Origin: Micromonosporaceae bacterium KJ-029
Lineage (GTDB): Bacteria; Actinomycetota; Actinomycetes; Mycobacteriales; Micromonosporaceae
Direction: 5' to 3'
DNA length: 64,000 nucleotides
Assembly (NCBI GenBank): GCA_005402585.1
Contig: BIFP01000021.1
Location: 310,001 to 374,000 of the forward strand
The notes below the pieces were generated by a model. It saw nothing but the letters and a program-made list of their open reading frames with translations. It was not told where the DNA came from and did no database searches. The position numbers and the translations under genes were made by a program. This document shows positions 8,568 through 16,764 of the stretch, one piece after another. Every line of letters begins with the position of its first letter. Within the stretch, counting starts at the first letter, position 1.

Positions 8568-9920
8568 GTGGCGGAAATGCACACCGGTGTCGGTCGTCAG
8601 CGGGGTTCCCTGCCATGGCCGCGGCCCCGGCGGATCGCGACCCTCTCGGTGCACACCTCACCGCTGCATCAGCCGGGCACCGGCGACGCGGGCGGCATGA
8701 ACGTCTACATCCTTGAGGCCGCCCGGCGACTGGCCGAGGCGGACGTCGAGGTGGAGATCTTCACCCGGGCCACCTCGGGCGATCTGCCGCCGGTGGTGGA
8801 GGTCGCTCCCGGGGTGCACGTTCGGCACGTGATGGCCGGCCCGCTGGAGGGACTGACCAAGGAGGAGCTACCCGGCCAGCTCTGCGCGTTCACCGCCGGC
8901 GTCCTGCGGGCCGAGGCGGCCCGGCCGCCGGGCCACTACGACCTCATCCACTCCCACTACTGGCTCTCCGGCCAGGTCGGCTGGCTGGCCAAGGACCGGT
9001 GGGGGGTGCCGCTGGTACACACCGCGCACACCCTGGCCAAGGTGAAGAACGCGCAGCTCGCCGCCGGGGACCGGCCGGAGCCCAAGGCCCGGGTGATCGG
9101 CGAGGAGCAGGTGGTCGCCGAGGCGGACCGGCTGGTCGCGAACACGCAGGTCGAGGCGCGGGACCTGATCGGCCGGTACGACGCCGATCCGGCCCGGGTC
9201 GCGGTGGTCGAGCCCGGGGTGGACCTGGACCGGTTCCGCCCGCCCCCCGGCGCCCGGGACGCCGCCGCCGTCGCCGCCCGGATCCGGCTGGGCCTGCCCA
9301 CCCGCGGTCACCTGGTGGCCTTCGTCGGGCGGATCCAGCCGCTGAAGGCCCCGGACGTGCTGATCCGCGCGATCGCCGCGCTGCGTGAGCGGGATCCGGA
9401 GCTGGCCCGGGAGGTCGCGGTGGTGATCTGTGGTGGCCCCAGCGGCAGCGGACTGGACCGGCCCACCGCCCTGATCGAGCTGGCCGCCGGGCTCGGCGTC
9501 GCCGACCGGGTGCACTTCCTGCCGCCGCGGACCGGCACCGACCTGCCCCTGCTGTACCAGGCAGCCGACCTGGTCGCGGTGCCGTCGTACAACGAGTCCT
9601 TCGGCCTGGTCGCGTTGGAGGCCCAGGCGTGCGGTACGCCCGTGGTGGCCGCCGCCGTCGGCGGCCTGGTGACCGCGGTACGGGACCAGGTCAGCGGCGT
9701 GCTGGTACGCGGCCACGACCCCGTCGACTGGGCACGTACGCTGGGCCGCCTGCTGCCCGACCGGAGCCGCCGGGGCGAACTGTCCGTGGGCGCCGCCCGG
9801 CACGCCCGCAACTTCTCCTGGCAGCGTACGGCCGCCGGCCTGCTCACCGTCTACGGCGAGGCGATCGCCGCCCACCGGGCCCGTCTCACCTCCGAGCTGG
9901 CCGCCTCCCGCTCCTGGTGA
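8568..9920 (+). CDS. mshA: D-inositol-3-phosphate glycosyltransferase MshA
   Basis: A 450-aa GT4 glycosyltransferase that transfers GlcNAc from UDP-GlcNAc to inositol-3-phosphate, the first step of mycothiol synthesis. The diagnostic N-terminus [20 protein letters not shown] is present near residue 30. [12 protein letters not shown] and [11 protein letters not shown] follow. The C-terminal domain carries [12 protein letters not shown], and the nucleotide-sugar site is [20 protein letters not shown]. The GTG at 8568 has GGGAG 5 nt upstream; the GTG at 8550 would precede this site. The last part of the gene runs directly into a repeat cluster. Confidence 0.95.
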   Translation: MAEMHTGVGRQRGSLPWPRPRRIATLSVHTSPLHQPGTGDAGGMNVYILEAARRLAEADVEVEIFTRATSGDLPPVVEVAPGVHVRHVMAGPLEGLTKEELPGQLCAFTAGVLRAEAARPPGHYDLIHSHYWLSGQVGWLAKDRWGVPLVHTAHTLAKVKNAQLAAGDRPEPKARVIGEEQVVAEADRLVANTQVEARDLIGRYDADPARVAVVEPGVDLDRFRPPPGARDAAAVAARIRLGLPTRGHLVAFVGRIQPLKAPDVLIRAIAALRERDPELAREVAVVICGGPSGSGLDRPTALIELAAGLGVADRVHFLPPRTGTDLPLLYQAADLVAVPSYNESFGLVALEAQACGTPVVAAAVGGLVTAVRDQVSGVLVRGHDPVDWARTLGRLLPDRSRRGELSVGAARHARNFSWQRTAAGLLTVYGEAIAAHRARLTSELAASRSW

Positions 9921-10008
9921 AAGGAAGGGCCCCCCCTTTTAACGCCTCGTGTCTAGGAAGGGCCCCCTCTTAACGCGCCTCGTGCCGAGGAAGGCTCCTT
10001 CTTGACGC
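9921..10008. repeat. Dispersed GGAAGGGCCCC repeat, three tandem degenerate units
   Basis: Three successive units begin with AAGGAAGGGCCCC or close variants (about 9921, 9955 and 9988), each followed by TTAACGC or TTGACGC. The units are about 34 bp apart. The same element occurs at 15853-15910, 23669-23750 and 59852-59903. Here it lies directly after the mshA stop and may act in transcription termination. Confidence 0.8.
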
Positions 10009-10064
10009 TGGCCGGCATCAGTGGCGGCGGGCGGTGCGGTGGCGGCGGCCGTAGAGTTGATCCG

Positions 10065-10577
10065 ATGAGTGACCTTGGGGGTCTGATCGAGTCGGTCTGC
10101 GCCGAGCGGGAGTTGGCCTGTGAGCCCACCGGCCCGGGGTCGTACGCGGTGACCCTGCCCGGCACCCACAAGCTCAAGACGGTCTGCAACCTGATCATCG
10201 GCGAGCACGCGTTGCGCGTCGAGGCGTTCGTGATGCGCCAGCCGGACGAGCGGCGCGAGGAGCTGTGGGCCTGGCTGTTGCAGCGCAACGCCCGGATGTA
10301 CGCCGTGTCCTTCTCCATCGACGCCGTCGGCGACATCTACCTCACCGGCCGGGTCAACCCGGCCGGCGTCGACGCGGACGAGCTGGACCGGCTGCTCGGC
10401 GCGGTGCTGACCTACGCCGACGAGTCCTTCGACACGATGCTGGAGATCGGTTTCGGCAGCTCGATCCGGCGGGAGTGGGAGTGGCGGGTCAAGCGGGGTG
10501 AATCCACGGCGAACCTCGCGGCCTTCGCGCACCTGTTCGAGCCGTCGGCTGGCGCCGAAAACCCCCGCCCCTCCTGA
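10065..10577 (+). CDS. YbjN domain protein (type III secretion chaperone-like fold)
   Basis: A 170-aa protein from the ATG at 10065. The pattern ERELACEPTGPGSYAVTLPG, then ALRVEAFVMRQPDERREELW, then FSIDAVGDIYLTGRVNPAGV is that of the YbjN family. The fold resembles bacterial secretion chaperones, but no activity is established. The gene sits after mshA, as the Rv0487 family does in mycobacteria. A -10-like TAGAGT (10052-10057) ends 7 bp before the ATG, which predicts a leaderless transcript. The in-frame extension back to 10002 is glycine-rich and unlikely to be coding. Confidence 0.85.
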   Translation: MSDLGGLIESVCAERELACEPTGPGSYAVTLPGTHKLKTVCNLIIGEHALRVEAFVMRQPDERREELWAWLLQRNARMYAVSFSIDAVGDIYLTGRVNPAGVDADELDRLLGAVLTYADESFDTMLEIGFGSSIRREWEWRVKRGESTANLAAFAHLFEPSAGAENPRPS

Positions 10578-10729
10578 ACGACGGCCCCCGTCCCTCCTGA
10601 GAAGGGTCCGTTCCACGCCGGTTCTGGTGAGGGTGGTTCAGACCGGTTCTGCTGGGTAAGCCGCACCACGCGGTGCGGCGTTGGGACCCGCCGCGTGCCG
10701 AGACTGAGTGTCAAGGAGCGTGAGCGTCC

Positions 10730-11851
10730 ATGGCTCAGCGAAACAGCTCGGGTCGCGGCGGGACCGCGACCAGGACCAAGCGGCAGACCGGCAACCGGAC
10801 CCCGAACACTCCACAGATCTCCGAGTCGGAGATCTCCCGGATGCGGGTGGACGACATCCGTGGGCAGTTGCGCCGGTACGGGGTATCCGGCATCTCCGCC
10901 CTGCGCAAGCCCGAACTGGTGAAGACGCTGGTAAAGACGATGCGGTCGGGCGGTGCCGCGCGCCGGAGCACCGGCCCGGCCGGCCGCGCCAGTGCCACGA
11001 AGGCGGCCGGGACGACGCAGGCGGCGGGCCGTACCGGAACGGGCCGTACCGCCCCGGGCCGGGCGAAGGCGGCGCCGGCGAGCCGGGCCGTGTCGGCGCG
11101 GAAGGCGGCCGGCGGCACCGCGCGCAAGACCACCACGAGCGCCGCGCGCAAGACGGCGACGGGTGCCGCGCGCAAGACAACGACCAGCGCCGCGCGCAAG
11201 ACGGCGGCGGGCACCGCGCGCAAGACCACGACGAGCGCCGCCCGCAAGACCACCACGAGCGCCGCGCGGAAGACGGCGGCGGGCGCCGGAGCGAGGAAGA
11301 CCGCCCCGCGGAAGGCGGCTCCGGCGGCGAAGTCCACGGCGGCGCGGAAGACCACGGCGGCCCGCAAGTCAACGGCGGGGGGTGCGACCGCCCGCAAGGC
11401 CGGTACGACGGCCCGCAAGTCCACGGCGAGCCGGGCCGCGCCGGCACGGGGGGCGGCGAAGGCGGCTCCGGCCGGCGGCGGGGTGCGGACCGGGCGGGGA
11501 ACCGCGCGGTCGTCCCGGTCGTCGCAGGTGATCGCCTCGATCCAGGATCAGCCGGAGCGTCCCGGCCGTAGCCTGGTCACCACCAACCACGACGTCATCC
11601 AACGGTGGGCCCGCGACCGGGGCGCCAAACCGGCGACGATCAGCGGCACCGAGCGGGAAGGTCGGGCCGGCGTGCTGACGTTCAACATTCCGGGTTACCG
11701 GGAGAGCAGCCGGATTCGCGAGATCACCTGGGACGAGTGGTTCTACACCTTCGACCTGCGGCGGCTGAATCTGATCTACCAGGAGCAGATGCGGGACGGC
11801 CGGCAGAGCAACTTCTTCCGGACCGAATCACCCGATCGAGAGGACGCCTGA
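10730..11851 (+). CDS. Histone H1-like Lys/Ala-rich protein with Rho-N-type N-terminal domain
   Basis: A 373-aa basic protein in three parts. Residues 25-70 (ISRMRVDDIRGQLRRYGVSG, then LRKPELVKTLVK) resemble a Rho-N/SAP-like helix-extended-loop-helix. Residues about 70-235 form a low-complexity tail of Ala, Lys, Arg and Thr. Its core is an 8-residue repeat, ARKTTTSA or close variants, in at least seven adjacent copies. Residues about 255-373 form a compact, ordinary-composition domain (RSLVTTNHDVIQRWARDRGA to the C-terminus). The tail resembles eukaryotic H1 and the mycobacterial HupB tail. I infer a nucleoid or nucleic-acid-binding role. The start is the ATG at 10730 after a GGAGCGTGAG stretch. 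Confidence 0.8.
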   Translation: MAQRNSSGRGGTATRTKRQTGNRTPNTPQISESEISRMRVDDIRGQLRRYGVSGISALRKPELVKTLVKTMRSGGAARRSTGPAGRASATKAAGTTQAAGRTGTGRTAPGRAKAAPASRAVSARKAAGGTARKTTTSAARKTATGAARKTTTSAARKTAAGTARKTTTSAARKTTTSAARKTAAGAGARKTAPRKAAPAAKSTAARKTTAARKSTAGGATARKAGTTARKSTASRAAPARGAAKAAPAGGGVRTGRGTARSSRSSQVIASIQDQPERPGRSLVTTNHDVIQRWARDRGAKPATISGTEREGRAGVLTFNIPGYRESSRIREITWDEWFYTFDLRRLNLIYQEQMRDGRQSNFFRTESPDREDA

Positions 11852-12188
11852 GAGGTTTGTGGGAATGCCCGACGGGTATCCGCTGTTGGCCATGAGCGAG
11901 GGTCCGAAGCGCCGTCCCTGGGCCGGTCACGGCCGCTGTGACGGGCGAGACAGCCGGTTAGGTTGAATCGGTACGACGGGCCGAACTAACTTTATTGCAC
12001 CGCGCCACGCTCGGAACCGTTCGGGGGAGCGGCGGATTGATCAGATCCGTGCACCCGGGCGAGGCGACGGGGGACGGGTGGATCGACACCGTTGGGGGAC
12101 GGTGACCCACCTGTTTGGACCGGCGGCGTGAGCGGGCGTCGCTTACGGGGGTGAGTGTCGCCCGCCGCCGCCGGTCGTACGACGCGAT
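11852..12188. other. Gene-free stretch
   Basis: The space between the histone-like gene and the leftward MFS gene. I found no ORF with a convincing start, codon usage and ribosome-binding site. A 33-codon ATG frame from about 11865 has no supporting signal. The long minus-strand frame crossing this region is a shadow of the MFS gene. Confidence 0.5.
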
Positions 12189-12216
12189 GTGCCCGGCACG
12201 GTTCCGTGCCGGGCAC
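12189..12216 (-). terminator. Strong 13-bp hairpin after the first MFS gene
   Basis: GTGCCCGGCACGG (12189-12201) and its exact complement (12204-12216) are separated by TT. The hairpin ends 11 bp past the stop of the leftward MFS gene. The long perfect stem supports a factor-independent terminator despite the lack of a U tract. Confidence 0.75.
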
Positions 12217-12227
12217 GTCCCGTTTGG

Positions 12228-13541
12228 TCAGGGCTGAGCGGCCAGCGCCGGTTCGGGCGGATCCGCCGTTTCCCGGCGTAGCGCCGCCACACGTCGCTCC
12301 CGGGACGGCCCGGCGACCAGGTGGCCGCCGACGGCCAGCAGTCCCAGCGCGCCGACGAGCACCCAGTGCCCGTCGCCCCACTGCTGCAGGCTGAACCCGC
12401 CGAGGGTGGGCGCCACGAACGACGCGGCCGGGAAGGCCAGGTAGAACACCGACTGGTAACGGGCCCGCAGCGCGGGCGGGGCCAGGTCCGCGTTGATCTG
12501 TGCGTTGGGCGGCGCGGCCAGCATGGAGCCGACCGTCCAGACCACGCAGGCGGCCAGGTAAAACGCGAGGTCGTCGGCGACGGCGAGGGCGCCGAAGCCG
12601 ACGGCGAGCAGCGCCGTGGAGAGGGCGAGCACGTTGGCCTTGCGGTGGTTGTCGATGATCCGGGGTACGAAGAGTTGCCCCAGCACGATCAGTACGCCGC
12701 CCAGCGCCACCACCGTGCCGTACGCCGACGGTCCCAGCCCGTCCGCGCGCATCGCCAAGGGCATGATCGTCGAAGCCTGCATGGTCAGTACGGCCAGGAC
12801 GAAGGTCAGCCCGACGAAGGCCAGGAAGTGGCGGTCGGTCAACGCGGTGTGCAACCCGGGGCGGCGTGGTCGGCGCCCGTTGCCGAGGCGGGCGGCCTGG
12901 GGCCGTTCTCGCGGTGGCCGGCGGGCGAGGGTCTCGGGGACCTTCCACGCGACGAGCCCGGCGGTGGCCAACGTGGCGGCGGCATCCACCAGGAAGAGGG
13001 CGACGTAGCTCGCCTCGGCCAGCAGGCCGGCCAGCAGCGAGGCCACCGCCATGCCGAGGTTGAACGCCCAGAATTGCAGGTTGAACGCGCGGGAGCGGCG
13101 CTGCTCGGGTACCACGTCGACGATCGCCGCGACGAAGGCCGGGCTGGGCATCGAGTGCGTCACGCCGACCAGCAGGGCGAGCGCCGCGATCACGCCGAGG
13201 TGCCGGCTGAAGGCCAGCGCGACCATCAGGGCGGCGGTGACCAGGTGCGCTGCCACCAGGGTCGACCTGCGGCCCCACCGGTCGGCCAGAACTCCGCCGA
13301 GCAACACCCCGGCCGCTCCGCCCGCGCCGTACGCGCCGACCACCACCCCGGCCAGCGATTCGCTGACCCCCCGCCCGTCGGTCAGGTAGAGCGACAGGAA
13401 GAGCATCGCGAACGCCCCGGCGCGGTTGATCAGCAGGCCGGCCCAGAGGTACCAGAAGGTGGCGGGCAGCCCGCCGGCGGTGTCGGCGAACCAGCGCCGG
13501 GGCGCCGCGGTCGCCCGGCGGTCGTGCTCTGCGACCCGCAC
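12228..13541 (-). CDS. MFS transporter (paralogue 1)
   Basis: A 437-aa protein with about twelve hydrophobic segments. It carries the MFS signature LADRWGRRSTL in the loop between helices 2 and 3 near residue 70. The opening RRWFADTAGGLPATFWYLWA closely matches the gene just upstream, so the two are tandem paralogues. The GTG at 13541 has GGGAGG 4-5 nt upstream and is preferred over the TTG at 13553, which would use that site as coding sequence. The substrate is unknown; drug or small-molecule export is the usual annotation for this group. Confidence 0.88.
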   Translation of the reverse strand: MRVAEHDRRATAAPRRWFADTAGGLPATFWYLWAGLLINRAGAFAMLFLSLYLTDGRGVSESLAGVVVGAYGAGGAAGVLLGGVLADRWGRRSTLVAAHLVTAALMVALAFSRHLGVIAALALLVGVTHSMPSPAFVAAIVDVVPEQRRSRAFNLQFWAFNLGMAVASLLAGLLAEASYVALFLVDAAATLATAGLVAWKVPETLARRPPRERPQAARLGNGRRPRRPGLHTALTDRHFLAFVGLTFVLAVLTMQASTIMPLAMRADGLGPSAYGTVVALGGVLIVLGQLFVPRIIDNHRKANVLALSTALLAVGFGALAVADDLAFYLAACVVWTVGSMLAAPPNAQINADLAPPALRARYQSVFYLAFPAASFVAPTLGGFSLQQWGDGHWVLVGALGLLAVGGHLVAGPSRERRVAALRRETADPPEPALAAQP

Positions 13542-13552
13542 CCGACCTCCCA

Positions 13553-13575
13553 ATCTGTTCGGTTACCTAACAGAT
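13553..13575. promoter_or_regulatory. Candidate operator upstream of MFS paralogue 1
   Basis: ATCTGTT (13553-13559) and AACAGAT (13569-13575) form an exact inverted repeat with a 9-nt spacer. It lies 11 bp before the MFS start and resembles a TetR- or MarR-type site. No adjacent regulator gene is present. The site is inferred from symmetry and position only. Confidence 0.4.
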
Positions 13576-13613
13576 CTTGCCGGAGCGAGGTGGCACGGCG
13601 ATGTCGGGGGCGG

Positions 13614-14921
13614 TTATCCGCGGGTGGTCGCGACCGGATCGACCGCCTGAGGCTCGGCCGGCTGGGGTGCGGGCGACTGGACCGTCACCACCGGCGCAGC
13701 CCCGACGGTACGCAGTTCCACAGCGCGCCGTTCCCGGGCCGGCCCGGAGAGCAGGTGGCCCACCGCCATCACCGCACCGATCACGGCGCAGCCGAGCCAG
13801 AGGGTGGCGTTGCCGGCCTGTTCGCGGACCAGACCGCCGAGGATCGGTGCGATCGCCCCGGCCAGCTGCCAGGACAGCGAGAAGACGCCCTGGTACCGGC
13901 CGCGCAGCTCGCCGGGGGAGAGTTCGGCGATGAGGGTGGCGTTGGACGGCGAGTTGAGCATCTCGCCGATCGTCCAGATCAGCACGGTGAGCCCGTAGAA
14001 CCAGGCGACGTCGGCGAACGCGGTCAGCCCGAATCCGACCCCCATCACCACCGCGGCCAGGGCGAGCACGTGCGACCGGCTGCGCCCCCGGATCAGCCGG
14101 GGTACGAACAGTTGGCCAGCCACGATCAGGACGCCGTTGAGGGCGATCACCGACCCGTACGTGGCGGGGCTCAGGCCCGAATCGGCCATCGCGATCGGCA
14201 GCATCGAGATGTGCTGGAGGAAGACCAGCGCGCCGAGCAGGTTCAGCGCCACGAAACCCAGGTACACCCGGTCGGTCAGGATGGTCCGCAGCGCTCCAGC
14301 CGGGGCGCCGGTCGACCGCGTACTGACCGTGATTGTGCGGGTTTCCTTCACCTTGACGAAGATGATCACTGCGGTGACCAGCGTGGTCGAGGCGTTGACC
14401 ACGAAGAGCAGCAGGTAGCCGGCCTGGGCGGCGAAGCCGGCGAGCACTGCGGCGCAGGCGAAGCCGAGGTTGATCGCCCAGTAGTTGAGCGAGAAGGCGC
14501 GCAGCCGGTCCCGCTCGGGCACGACGTCGATCATCATGGCGCCGAACGCCGGGCGGGCCGCCTCGGCGAACAGGCCGAGCAGCAGTGCCCCCGCCGCGAC
14601 CGTCCACAGGTCGTGGGCGAACCCCAGGGCGAGCATCATGGCCGCCCCGCCGAGGTGGGCGGTGAGCAGGGTGGGGCGGCGCCCCCAACGGTCGGTCAGG
14701 GTGCCGCCGGCGGTGGTGCCGATCGCGCCGCCCACGCCCCACGCGCCGAGCACCAGGCCCGCCTGGGTGGCGGAGAAGCCGCGCTCCTGGGTCAGGTAGA
14801 TGGCGAGGAAGACGAGGACGAACGAGCCGAGGCGGTTGATCAGCGTGCCGGTCCACAGGTACCAGAAGGTCTTCGGTAGCCCGCCCGTGGTGTCCCGGAA
14901 CCAACCCCGCATCGCGCGCAC
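13614..14921 (-). CDS. MFS transporter (paralogue 2)
   Basis: A 435-aa transporter with about twelve membrane helices and the MFS motif [12 protein letters not shown] near residue 70. It shares its opening ([20 protein letters not shown]), several loops and overall length with the next gene downstream, indicating a tandem duplication. The start is a GTG at 14921; an ATG three codons later is an equal alternative, and neither has a clear Shine-Dalgarno site. The C-terminal 30 residues are a charged, Pro/Val-rich cytoplasmic tail. It is divergent from gpmA. The substrate is unknown. Confidence 0.88.
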   Translation of the reverse strand: MRAMRGWFRDTTGGLPKTFWYLWTGTLINRLGSFVLVFLAIYLTQERGFSATQAGLVLGAWGVGGAIGTTAGGTLTDRWGRRPTLLTAHLGGAAMMLALGFAHDLWTVAAGALLLGLFAEAARPAFGAMMIDVVPERDRLRAFSLNYWAINLGFACAAVLAGFAAQAGYLLLFVVNASTTLVTAVIIFVKVKETRTITVSTRSTGAPAGALRTILTDRVYLGFVALNLLGALVFLQHISMLPIAMADSGLSPATYGSVIALNGVLIVAGQLFVPRLIRGRSRSHVLALAAVVMGVGFGLTAFADVAWFYGLTVLIWTIGEMLNSPSNATLIAELSPGELRGRYQGVFSLSWQLAGAIAPILGGLVREQAGNATLWLGCAVIGAVMAVGHLLSGPARERRAVELRTVGAAPVVTVQSPAPQPAEPQAVDPVATTRG

Positions 14922-15071
14922 GGCGGCGCCCCCGTTTCCGTAATGACTGATTATCTCGACGTCCCTTACAACCTAGTGGCGCACCGGAATCAAGGTCACG
15001 CCGATTTCCACGTGGTGGTCGTCACGACCCTTCCCGCGCGTCCGGAGACGGGTTGCGGCAGGATGATCGGC

Positions 15072-15839
15072 ATGACAGCTAGCGAGGGGCCCACCGTCGG
15101 GACGCTGGTCCTGCTGCGGCACGGCGAGAGCGACTGGAACGCCAAGAACCTCTTCACCGGCTGGGTCGATGTCGACCTGACCGAGAAGGGGGAGAGCGAG
15201 GCGCGCCGCGGCGGCGAGCTGCTGCGCGAGCACAACCTGCTGCCGGACGTGGTGCACACCAGCGTGATGCGTCGGGCCATCCGCACGGCCGAGCTGGCGC
15301 TGAACGCCGCCGACCGGCACTGGATCGCGGTGCGCCGGTCGTGGCGGCTCAACGAACGCCACTACGGCGCCCTGCAGGGCAAGGACAAGAAGCAGACCCT
15401 TGACGAGTACGGCGAGGAGCAGTTCATGCTCTGGCGCCGCTCGTACGACACGCCGCCTCCGCCGATCGCCGACGACGACGAGTGGTCGCAGGTGGGTGAC
15501 CCCCGGTACGCGCTGCTGCCCACCGAGCTGATGCCGCGTACGGAATGCCTCAAGGACGTGGTCGAGCGGATGCTGCCGTACTGGTACGACTCGATCGTGC
15601 CGGACATCCTGGCCGGCCGGACGGTGCTGGTGGCCGCACACGGCAACTCGCTGCGGGCGCTGGTCAAGCACCTGGACCAGATCAGCGACGAGGCGATCGC
15701 GAAGCTGAACATCCCCACCGGGATCCCGCTGCGCTACGACCTGGACCCGCAGCTGCGCCCGCAGACCCTGGGCGGCACCTACCTAGACCCGGAGGCCGCC
15801 AAAACAGCCGCCGCCGCGGTGGCCAACCAGGGCCGCTGA
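15072..15839 (+). CDS. gpmA: 2,3-bisphosphoglycerate-dependent phosphoglycerate mutase
   Basis: A 255-aa glycolytic enzyme interconverting 3- and 2-phosphoglycerate. The phosphohistidine motif [10 protein letters not shown] is near residue 13. [16 protein letters not shown] follows. The second catalytic His is in [16 protein letters not shown] near residue 185. [12 protein letters not shown] is also characteristic. The ATG at 15072 gives the usual length; an ATG three codons upstream is possible. A CAGGAT hexamer (15059-15064) ends 7 bp before this ATG, again compatible with a leaderless start. The gene precedes the phosphate-regulation cluster, as gpm1 precedes senX3-regX3 in mycobacteria. 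Confidence 0.95.
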   Translation: MTASEGPTVGTLVLLRHGESDWNAKNLFTGWVDVDLTEKGESEARRGGELLREHNLLPDVVHTSVMRRAIRTAELALNAADRHWIAVRRSWRLNERHYGALQGKDKKQTLDEYGEEQFMLWRRSYDTPPPPIADDDEWSQVGDPRYALLPTELMPRTECLKDVVERMLPYWYDSIVPDILAGRTVLVAAHGNSLRALVKHLDQISDEAIAKLNIPTGIPLRYDLDPQLRPQTLGGTYLDPEAAKTAAAAVANQGR

Positions 15840-15852
15840 CCGGGTTTCTTTC

Positions 15853-15910
15853 GCGTTAAGAGGGGCCCCCTGCTATACGCCAGGCGTTAACAGGGGGCCC
15901 TTCCTTGCGC
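15853..15910. repeat. Dispersed GGAAGGGCCCC palindromic repeat
   Basis: An imperfect palindrome between the convergent gpmA and phoU genes. GCGTTAAGAGGGGCCCCCTG faces CGTTAACAGGGGGCCC followed by TTCCTTGCGC. It is the same family as the copies at 9921, 23669 and 59852, here as two opposed half-units, a natural two-way terminator. Confidence 0.8.
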
Positions 15911-15911
15911 C

Positions 15912-16562
15912 TCAGGCGGGGGTGACGGGTTCGCCGGTGATCAGGTAGACCACGTGCTCGCCGCTGTTCACCGCGTGGTCGGCGAACCGCTCGTAGAAGC
16001 GGCCCAGCAGGGTGGCGTCGATGGCGGTCTCGACCCCGTACGGCCAGTCGTCGCCGAGCAGCACGCCGAACAGGCCCTTGTGCAGCTCGTCCATCGCGTC
16101 GTCATCGCTGTCCAACTCGGCAGCGAGGTCGGCGTCGGGGTGGGCCAGCACCGCGGCGATCTTCTCGGCCATCCGGTCGGCGATGGTCGCCATGTCCGTG
16201 AAGACCGGCCGCAGCTCCGCCGGCACGGCGGGCGACGGGTGCCGGCGCAGCGCGGTCTTGGCGACGTGGTCGGCCAGGTCGCCCATCCGCTCCAGGTCGG
16301 CGGCGACGTGCAGCGCGGTGATCATGGCGCGCAGGTCGGAGGCCACCGGTGCCTGGCGGGCCAGCAGGTCGCAGACCCGCTCCTCCACCTGCCGGTAGAG
16401 TTCGTCGATCTCGGCGTCCCGCTCGATCACGGTTTCGGCCGCCCGGCGGTCGGCGGTGAGCAGGGCCCGGGTCGCCTGCCGCAGCGCCGCCCGCACGCCC
16501 TCGGCCATCTCCACCAGCAACTGGCTGACGGCCTGAAGCTCGGCCCGGAACTCGTCGCGCAT
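15912..16562 (-). CDS. phoU: Phosphate signalling regulator PhoU
   Basis: A 216-aa all-helical protein made of two PhoU repeats, each with the metal-binding pattern. The first shows VASDLRAMITALHVAADLERMGDLADHVAK near residue 70. The second shows ERFADHAVNSGEHVVYLITG near the C-terminus. The ATG at 16562 is chosen because AGGA lies 8 nt upstream and homology begins at MRDEFRAEL. PhoU damps signalling between the Pst transporter and the SenX3/PhoR kinase. It is divergent from senX3-regX3, with PHO-box-like repeats between them. Confidence 0.95.
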   Translation of the reverse strand: MRDEFRAELQAVSQLLVEMAEGVRAALRQATRALLTADRRAAETVIERDAEIDELYRQVEERVCDLLARQAPVASDLRAMITALHVAADLERMGDLADHVAKTALRRHPSPAVPAELRPVFTDMATIADRMAEKIAAVLAHPDADLAAELDSDDDAMDELHKGLFGVLLGDDWPYGVETAIDATLLGRFYERFADHAVNSGEHVVYLITGEPVTPA

Positions 16563-16649
16563 TCTCACGTCCTGTCGGTCGGCGCCGGCGACCGGGCCGG
16601 CGAGGCTTTCGCGCTGGTACGCCGCACAAGCTATGGCCCGAGGGAGGAC

Positions 16650-16692
16650 CGGAGGTGAACGCTGATGAACTGTGCCGGACACAGGAGTGAAC
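16650..16692. promoter_or_regulatory. PHO-box-like direct repeats between phoU and senX3
   Basis: Roughly 11-nt units ending in TGAAC occur at 16650-16660 (CGGAGGTGAAC), 16661-16670 (GCTGATGAAC) and 16682-16692 (CAGGAGTGAAC), with a degenerate unit between the last two. The complement of the first resembles the Streptomyces PHO-box unit GTTCACCCGGC. The position in the divergent promoter region suggests binding by RegX3. One unit is 10 rather than 11 nt, so this is a candidate. Confidence 0.5.
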
Positions 16693-16764
16693 TTTCCCGG
16701 AAGCGAGAGTGCTTCGTCCTGTTGTGGGCGGTAGCCGGGTTAACAATGACCCTACGATCGCCGG

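Noticed and set aside
11119..11290. 24-nt repeats as a CRISPR array
   Set aside because: The units are contiguous, without unique spacers, and encode an in-frame protein repeat.
12321..14879. 852-aa plus-strand frame across both MFS genes
   Set aside because: Composition is Gln/Gly/Arg-rich with no domain, and both MFS genes on the other strand are clear. It is a shadow.
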